From positions 1-64,000 of the forward strand of contig CBCYMI010000031.1 of assembly GCA_965183855.1 (NCBI GenBank): DNA of 64,000 bases, given 5' to 3'. The first letter of the stretch is position 1; each line of letters starts with the position of its first letter. The translations under genes were made by a program, and so were the position numbers. The stretch comes from CBCYMI01 sp965183855 (lineage in GTDB: Bacteria > Pseudomonadota > Alphaproteobacteria > Caulobacterales > Maricaulaceae). Of the stretch, positions 58,016 through 64,000 are shown one piece after another. Under the pieces are notes generated by a model. The model searched no databases and was not told where the DNA came from. It was given only the letters and a program-made list of their open reading frames with translations.

Positions 58016-58930
58016 TTGATAGCCTCCCATATCCATTGATTTTTTTTCTTAAAAGTATACCCTAATTCTTTCATAAAATTGACTTCTTTTTCAAAAAACG
58101 AACCAGCTTGTACTTTTAAAGGATTGTGGGAAAACAGAACTTGCTTACCTTGTTTAAGTTGTTGAATGAGAAATGTTTCATTTATTTTCCAGATTTCATC
58201 CTGAGATAACCCTTTTGCAACTTTATCCCAATTATCCACTTTAAAATATGTTGCTTTATAATGTGCAGCAACCTTTTGATAGCTTATCCCATCTTTTGCA
58301 AAATGTCCTAAAACTAGTTTATCACTATGAGGATTTTTTGTTGCACTTTTTGCAATATTTTCAAACCACTCCTGTGATCTACTCGATCCTATAATGCTGC
58401 CTGGTTTTCTAGCTCCCTGACCAGCATTTTTAATCTTGGCATTGGCTGCTTTAATCTCATCAAGGGTTTGCTTAGGCAAATTACGAAGCTGAGCTCTTAC
58501 CACTCTTGGATAAAATCTGAAAGCCTTCACCCGTAATCAATAGTGTTGCAGAACCTGTCTCAATCCAACCCAAATATAACGCAACCTTATCTGCTGGCAA
58601 CCCTAATCCAAGAAGACTACGCGTTATAAAGCCTGAAACCTCCTCTCCATAATATAAACTTAAAACACCTCCGCTAAACTGATTGGCACCGCCAACAACT
58701 GCAAACGTCATCCCTGCTGCGCAAGCAGCAACCGCAAGGCCTCCAGAACCTAGGGAAACACCATTGCAAAGCATCATCGCTGTCATCTTTAAGACACCCA
58801 TACCAATATCATCAAGTGCATCCCAGCGTGCTAATTCCTTCTGCGCTGATAAAAAAACGCAGAAGCACCACTGCGACCCTCTAATGATGCCTGGCGATAA
58901 TGTCGTGATAAAACCTTGTCACAGTCAGAG
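58012..58930 (-). pseudogene. Orphan CDI module 2: frameshifted pretoxin, intact toxin tail
   Basis: Near-copy of module 1's pretoxin. Two frame errors are visible: an A7 run at 58851-58857 (A5 in module 1), and a one-base change near 58483-58490 before NLPKQTLDEIKAANAKIKN. The toxin tail after KIKNAGQG is intact and different from module 1. It has VLGHFAKDGISYQKVAAHYK, then ATYFKVDNWDKVAKGLSQDE, and ends NQWIWEAIK. I do not recognise an enzyme class. The last frame (58012-58530) is open and precedes its coupled immunity gene. Confidence 0.68.
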
Positions 58931-58965
58931 ACTGGCCTTATTTAGAGAATGAAGGGGAGAGTTCC
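58922..58965 (-). repeat. Conserved junction box at the start of CDI modules
   Basis: CAGTCAGAGACTGG then CCTTATTTAGAGAATGAAGG at 58922-58955 resembles CAGTCAGAGGCTAG then TTTTATTTAGAGGAGATTGG at 57590-57623. It also resembles CAGCCAAAGACAGG then CTTTATTTGGAGGAAGAGG at 56509-56541. The first bases recur in module 4 (55611). The box marks where each truncated cdiA tail begins after the preceding immunity gene or spacer, so it is a likely recombination or duplication border. Confidence 0.65.
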
Positions 58966-58993
58966 ATAATACAACAATATTATTCATTAAGAG

Positions 58994-59290
58994 CTATGCT
59001 ATATATTTTACCAAATAAGAATCACCCAATTCAGTTTGTAACCTTTTAGCAAGTTTAGCTCCTTCCTTAATATGTGCTTTTTCTGCTTCAGGACTAGGAA
59101 AAGCTGAATCGGGGGGATATTCACGATCTAAAGTAGCTTGATATTCATCTTCCCATTTTTGAATATCATGCTTGAGAGATTCAGATATAGGTAAATCCTT
59201 TGCTTCATAATGATGAAATATATCGCTATCCTTAATCATTACAGCTTCTTCCATATATGCAGCACGCATTTTCACGAGTGTTTTTTTCAT
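58994..59290 (-). CDS. cdiI: Putative CdiI immunity protein of the main CdiA
   Basis: 98 residues, starting MKKTLVKMRAAYMEEAVMIK and ending LGDSYLVKYIA, acidic, no membrane helix. It begins 10 bp after the cdiA stop; ATG 59290 has AGGAG 7 bp upstream, which decides the start over TTG 59296. This is the standard cdiA-cdiI arrangement. The family is not recognised. Its partner toxin domain appears to be almost wholly missing from the present CdiA. Confidence 0.62.
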   Translation of the reverse strand: MKKTLVKMRAAYMEEAVMIKDSDIFHHYEAKDLPISESLKHDIQKWEDEYQATLDREYPPDSAFPSPEAEKAHIKEGAKLAKRLQTELGDSYLVKYIA

Positions 59291-59300
59291 ATTCAATCTC

Positions 59301-62300
59301 CTAATTTGGATGTGCCGTTACAATAAAGCCATTCCCATAAGCAGTAAACCGTGCCTTAATGACTTTCTCTAACCCGCGAGTTAATCCTGCCGTCACCATT
59401 GAGGTAAGCAAGCTTCTAACTGATTGAGAAGACGTCAATTCTTTTAAAACCTTGCTCAAATCTCCCTGATGATTGATTAAACTCGTTGTTGTCATTCCTG
59501 CAAGAGAACTAATCCCTGCTGTGACCGCAGCATAAGACACGCTCCCTTCTGAAAGACCCATTTGAAGCGCAACCGAAGACGCGCTTCCCCCACTGGCTAA
59601 ACCAACCGCAATGCTAATTAAAGCCGCCGCTTCTGGCGTTAAACCTTCTTGTCTATAATCCCAATCCTTCGATAATGCCTTAATCGCACGCCAGTTAACA
59701 GAAGGGTTCTTCCTTAACCCTTCTAGCCATTCATAGCCTGGTCTGGAGGAAAGCTTAGATAAAGAGCGACCGATTGAGCCTAATTCTTCATAATCAGAAA
59801 CAATCCCTCCTGATGAAGATAAAGAAACAAACCCCCCTGCTGTAATCTTTGTTAGATTAACCTTTTCCTTATCATAACCCTTGCTTTCAGATTGCCACCA
59901 AACCATATCACCTTTATATCTCTGATATGAATATATATGACGATCCTTGGTCGATAATAAGGATAATTGCGCATTCGGATTGCCAGATAACCCTGCCTTA
60001 ATCTTAACATTGCCACCTGCTTTTAAACGAGGCGCCTCCAGACGTACAGAACCATGCGCTCCTAAATTTAAATCCTGTTTTGTCGATAATTGACTGGATT
60101 GATAGCTTAAATCCTGATATTGCTTGCTTTCTTTTGAATTCCCTAAACGAATAACACCACCTAATCGCGTATAAGTCTTGCGAAAATAATCTGAAACACT
60201 AATATTTTTAGATGATTGTAATTCAATTAAGCCAAGAGAATTTAACCTTAAATTGCCTCCAGAAGATAAAGTAGAAGCCTTAATCAAACTGCTGCCAATG
60301 GAAAAACTATTAATATCTCCCCCTGCTGTTAATCTAGAGCCTCTGGAATGTATATCTTGTTCTGATAAACGCTCATAAATCTTCTTCTTCTTTAAAAAAT
60401 GACTCTTACTTGTATTCTTAAATTGACTATATTCACTTCCTTCTAATAAATCAGCAATAATTAAATGTCCCGAAGAACGCAGGCTGAGATTTCCATAAGA
60501 TTTAAGGTCAGAGCCTAGAATGGATAAATTACCCCCATCGCCAGACAAGCCAGAACGAAGATAAATATCTCCTTTATCCGAGCTTAAGGATGAAGCCTGG
60601 TTTTTGCTTTGAACATAATTAGAAGATTCATATATCTTCCCACGCTTTACCCCTTTTTTACTCCGCGCCTTGCGTTCTGTCTTGCCTGTAACGCGTAAAT
60701 CCCCGCCCGTTAATACCAATATCCCTTGCCTGCCTGAAAGATTAGAGGCTTCAATCTCGCTTTGCGTGCCTGAATGAAGTAAAAGCTTGCCTTTAGATAA
60801 AAGCCTATTGCCTGTAAGCTTTGTTTGTTCTGATCTTTCGGTAATTGTCTTCTTGCCTCGTGCGTAGGCATGCTCTTCGCGCTCTAATTCCTCAAATGCC
60901 TTTAAGGCTATCTTTTCTTTTGCCTTTAAGGATAAATCCCCTTTTGAAGAAAGCTTAGATGCCGTTGAATGAATATTCTTAGCCGAAAGAAAAAGATTGC
61001 CCTCTGAGCTCAATTCCGTTTGATCTGTTAAACGAACTGATTTTGAAAAGCGAACATCACCTGGGCGATAATTTAAGTCAGACTTCGTTTTACTTAATGC
61101 ATTTAGCGATAGATTGCCCAAAGCCAAAAGTGATACATCTTTTAATGCATTAAGCTTTGAAGCAAATATATCCAAATTACCCCCCGTTTTAAGATTAATC
61201 TCCCCTTTGGAAAACAGGCTATCTTGATTGGAAAGAATGCTTGAGCTGGAAGTCAGGGTTAAATCTTTTCCCGTTTTAATCTGGTTTTGATTAAGGCTAA
61301 GCTTGCCAGAAGAAATAAGATTTGCCGTCTGGCTTGCCTCTAACTTCGTAGAAGATAAGTTCAGATCTCCTTTGGAAGCAAGGCTTAAATTCCTTCCTTT
61401 AAATTCACCTCCTTGAGCGTTAAACTCACCTAAAACGGATGCCTGAACATTTCCCAAGGCTGCAATTAAGCCTGAATGCTCAAATTGCTTTGCCTCAATC
61501 TTTATCTCGCCTCCTGATAATAATCGAGCCCCTGTTGAAGCATGTGCTAAAGCCTTTTTCCTATTCTTTGATAAATATACAATCGGTGCTAAAACGCGCT
61601 CGCCATCAACCTCCATTGGAGACCACCATAAAATATCTCTATCCAGCTTTGCCAATTGCTCTTTACTCGGTGCTTTGCCAAATTCTAGACCAAGGCTTTT
61701 TGAGGCTAAAACCCCGTTTTCAATCAAACCACGCATTTGATCACTGTCTGAATGATAATCAGAAGAAATAAATCGTTTGCCCGTTTGTTCTAAAATCTGT
61801 TCGCGAACAAAAAAACTATCAAAGCCTGAATCCCCTAATAGGCGTGTGTTTAAATGTGTTTTATCAACACCTAACCGTTTGAAAAAATAATCCGAACCAT
61901 AAAACTGGGATACAGAAGTTAAGGCTGGATCTGAGATAAATTTATAGCTCGGATTAGAGACAGAAGCACGCATGAATAAAGCTGAATTTATATCGGATAA
62001 ATCACCTGTTTTTGAGCCTAGCAATCTTGATAAACTCGGATTTAAGGCAGTTGCCGATAAGGAAGAGGTAGAAGATTGCGCGCTTATTGCAGTATTGGAA
62101 TATGTGCCGTTTTGAACAGTTGAAGCTTCTGAAATATTCAGAGAAAACGAGCCTAAATCAGAAGCGCCAACAGAAGAAAAAGAAGGGGAATTAGCTGAGC
62201 CGACAGATTGATTTGATTTCTCTCTTTTTCCCTGATTGCCATTCTTGAAATTATCAAATTGAAGCGTTAGCTTACCTCCTGCCTGAATTAACCCCCCATA

Positions 62301-64000
62301 AGATGCGATAATACTCCGTGTCGTGCCCAATTCCTCCAGAGTTTTACTGTCTGTTTCATATAATAAATGACCCGGCTCATAACAATAGCCATCATATCCA
62401 GGTGTTCCTCTATAAACAAGACAGCCCGTATAAGCTGCGTATCTAGATTGACTTACTTTTCTTGTTGTTTCTTCCTTCCTTAAATCAATCCCTTGATTCT
62501 CAAAATGAATGCCTCTTAAATCAATATCCCCTCCTGCCGCAATACTGCCTCCATTGATTAAACGATCTGCCAAAATGGAAAGATCCTTGCCTGCGAAAAT
62601 CCGCCCCTCCTGACCTCGGCAAGTTTGACCTTCCGAACAATCCAGCACTTCCCTATACCCTGTCATAACTGTATAAACGCCATAAGAAACTAAAATTCTA
62701 ACAGGATCTTTTTGATAATCATAAAGGGTGTCTTCATCAAACCTATAATTATTGCCAGAATGCTTTTTTTCTCTATGAATCGTAATCCGTTTTTTAGGAG
62801 CTGTTAGAGGCGTGCCATTTTCTAAAAATTCCGTCTGAATGGAAATACTGCCTAAACGGCTTTCTATGCTTCCTTCAATATTCTCAAGCTTTTTGCTCTT
62901 TGGGCTTGCCGCGCTTTGATAGCTTAAATCAGAAAACCCTGATTGAGACCAGTGCTTGGATAAAGAAGATACTCCTAAAAGAGATAAATCCCCTTCAGAA
63001 TAAATCATCCCGTCTCGATTGTTTAATACATTCCCCGTCTCAATCCTTAACTCACCCCCTGAAAAAATCAGACCTGAATTCCTTAAATCTTCCTTTACAT
63101 AAAGATTTAGGCGTTCTCCTGCGTTGATCTTGCCCAGATTTAAAACAGAGCCTGCATATATCAACCCCGTCTTATCCGTTGCAACCCTGCCTTGATTGGA
63201 AAATTTAGAGCCGCTAAAGACCTCAACTCCTTCTTTTCCATAGATAAGTCCAGAAGATAAATTCTTTAAATTCAAATCGGATAACAGATAAACTTGACTG
63301 TCTGATTTAATCTCCGCACTGTTTTCAAAACCTCCGCTTTCACTAAATAAGCGAATATTCCCCTTGGAATAAATATTGCCTTGATTGCTTAAGGCTTGTT
63401 TCGCGCTTAAAACAATCCCGCCTTTACTTTTTAACTCTCCTTTTTGTAATAATCTGCCTTCAAAAGAAGAAAGCTTTATGAGCCCTCCTGATACTATATT
63501 GCCCTGGGTTTCAAGACCTAAGCTGGAAGAAAGCGATACCCCTCCTAACGCCGTTAAATCTGATCTGTTTAAAACAGAGCCTGAAACACTGGAAAGACTC
63601 AGATCTCCATTGGATTGAATCGTGTGTTGATTGATTAAATCCTGATCAGATTGAATGGAAACAGAGCCCAATCCTCCAATCTCTCCCTGATTGGTAAAAA
63701 AAGCATGTGTGTTGATAGAAAGATCATAGGCACTATACATCCTGCCCGTATTTAAACCATTGCCCCCATTTGATAAAAATATTCCTCTGTTGGAAGTATC
63801 AGAATTACCAGAAGCATCAGAACCAGAAGAGCTAGAAGCATCAGAACCAGAAGAAGCTGTATTATTTACAGGCATAAACACGCTTAACATGCCTTTATTT
63901 TCTATCTCTTCTTGGGCTGAAAGACGTAAAGACCGGTTGGAATGCATGCGCGCGCCTGTTTCATTCTTAAGCGCGCCTGTCTCACTTCTTAAAACCAAAT
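59301..64000 (-). CDS. cdiA: CdiA/FhaB-type filamentous hemagglutinin, 3' part (partial)
   Basis: The frame runs off the right edge of the window; about 1566 codons are visible. Most are FHA-type repeats with SxGxLxLxS patterns, for example LSLSSVSGSVLNRSDLTALG and GNIYSKGNIRLFSESGGFEN. A second repeat block lies near residues 840-1350. A Ser/Asp-rich stretch (residues ~50-72) is low complexity. Near the C-terminus TPEAAALISIAVGLASGG to MVTAGLTRGLEKV is a DUF637-type pretoxin region. Only about 18 residues follow (KARFTAYGNGFIVTAHPN) where a CdiA-CT toxin of over 100 would be expected. No VENN motif is seen. The N-terminal TPS secretion domain lies outside the window. Confidence 0.85.
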   Translation of the reverse strand, partial: LVLRSETGALKNETGARMHSNRSLRLSAQEEIENKGMLSVFMPVNNTASSGSDASSSSGSDASGNSDTSNRGIFLSNGGNGLNTGRMYSAYDLSINTHAFFTNQGEIGGLGSVSIQSDQDLINQHTIQSNGDLSLSSVSGSVLNRSDLTALGGVSLSSSLGLETQGNIVSGGLIKLSSFEGRLLQKGELKSKGGIVLSAKQALSNQGNIYSKGNIRLFSESGGFENSAEIKSDSQVYLLSDLNLKNLSSGLIYGKEGVEVFSGSKFSNQGRVATDKTGLIYAGSVLNLGKINAGERLNLYVKEDLRNSGLIFSGGELRIETGNVLNNRDGMIYSEGDLSLLGVSSLSKHWSQSGFSDLSYQSAASPKSKKLENIEGSIESRLGSISIQTEFLENGTPLTAPKKRITIHREKKHSGNNYRFDEDTLYDYQKDPVRILVSYGVYTVMTGYREVLDCSEGQTCRGQEGRIFAGKDLSILADRLINGGSIAAGGDIDLRGIHFENQGIDLRKEETTRKVSQSRYAAYTGCLVYRGTPGYDGYCYEPGHLLYETDSKTLEELGTTRSIIASYGGLIQAGGKLTLQFDNFKNGNQGKREKSNQSVGSANSPSFSSVGASDLGSFSLNISEASTVQNGTYSNTAISAQSSTSSLSATALNPSLSRLLGSKTGDLSDINSALFMRASVSNPSYKFISDPALTSVSQFYGSDYFFKRLGVDKTHLNTRLLGDSGFDSFFVREQILEQTGKRFISSDYHSDSDQMRGLIENGVLASKSLGLEFGKAPSKEQLAKLDRDILWWSPMEVDGERVLAPIVYLSKNRKKALAHASTGARLLSGGEIKIEAKQFEHSGLIAALGNVQASVLGEFNAQGGEFKGRNLSLASKGDLNLSSTKLEASQTANLISSGKLSLNQNQIKTGKDLTLTSSSSILSNQDSLFSKGEINLKTGGNLDIFASKLNALKDVSLLALGNLSLNALSKTKSDLNYRPGDVRFSKSVRLTDQTELSSEGNLFLSAKNIHSTASKLSSKGDLSLKAKEKIALKAFEELEREEHAYARGKKTITERSEQTKLTGNRLLSKGKLLLHSGTQSEIEASNLSGRQGILVLTGGDLRVTGKTERKARSKKGVKRGKIYESSNYVQSKNQASSLSSDKGDIYLRSGLSGDGGNLSILGSDLKSYGNLSLRSSGHLIIADLLEGSEYSQFKNTSKSHFLKKKKIYERLSEQDIHSRGSRLTAGGDINSFSIGSSLIKASTLSSGGNLRLNSLGLIELQSSKNISVSDYFRKTYTRLGGVIRLGNSKESKQYQDLSYQSSQLSTKQDLNLGAHGSVRLEAPRLKAGGNVKIKAGLSGNPNAQLSLLSTKDRHIYSYQRYKGDMVWWQSESKGYDKEKVNLTKITAGGFVSLSSSGGIVSDYEELGSIGRSLSKLSSRPGYEWLEGLRKNPSVNWRAIKALSKDWDYRQEGLTPEAAALISIAVGLASGGSASSVALQMGLSEGSVSYAAVTAGISSLAGMTTTSLINHQGDLSKVLKELTSSQSVRSLLTSMVTAGLTRGLEKVIKARFTAYGNGFIVTAHPN

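Overview
The window is low-GC DNA from an alphaproteobacterium. Gene order points to the Rhodospirillales, most likely an AT-rich Acetobacteraceae of the insect-associated kind. The evidence is the run NYN protein-folK-rpoZ-spoT-pyrE-pdxJ-acpS-lepB-rnc-era-recO-parC, the run purN-purM-DUF2066-hdaA-ppk-ppx-rnd-aspS, and the run rlpA-dacA-tmk-holB-tatD-MBL hydrolase. A ferric-reductase/Rieske unit also fits that family. The genus is not proven by the sequence. The standard code is used: TGG encodes Trp and TGA terminates intact genes.

Layout. 1-10326: the 3' part of a giant surface protein made of forty exact-length 243-bp MBG-type repeats plus a divergent last unit. 10333-23386: housekeeping genes for folate, stringent response, pyrimidine and B6 synthesis, protein export, RNA processing, repair and topoisomerase IV. 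23756-28708: an anion transporter, a flavin reductase, DNA polymerase III chi, a 28-copy 9-bp minisatellite, a PDZ protein and a dead IS1595-like transposase. 28720-42742: ABC-F ATPase, ndk, purine genes, HdaA, polyphosphate enzymes, RNase D and AspRS. 42842-45730: two tiny related ORFs, two tiny membrane proteins and a ferric-reductase/Rieske redox unit split by a stop codon. 45985-54195: UDP-glucose dehydrogenase, a second IS relic, a stray toxin-gene fragment and the tmk-holB cluster. 54469-54558: tRNA-Ser(UGA). 54630-64000, minus strand: a contact-dependent inhibition (CDI) island. It holds the 3' part of a CdiA-like hemagglutinin, its putative immunity gene, and four displaced toxin-tail modules, three of them followed by a candidate immunity gene.

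Two themes recur. First, several conserved housekeeping genes carry a single-base frameshift (rpoZ, purM, ugd, holB), and others carry an in-frame stop (ferric reductase/Rieske, one CDI module). Three of the four single-base frameshifts lie in homopolymers, so they are either assembly errors, early gene decay, or sites rescued by transcriptional slippage. Second, repeats are abundant: MBG repeats with block duplications, the 9-bp minisatellite, a 14-bp promoter repeat, a 20-bp duplication between the two tiny ORFs, and duplicated CDI pretoxin segments. The most unusual items are the orphan CDI array with a shared junction sequence, the CdiA that seems to keep only the tail of its toxin, and the pair of tiny ORFs at 42842-43221.
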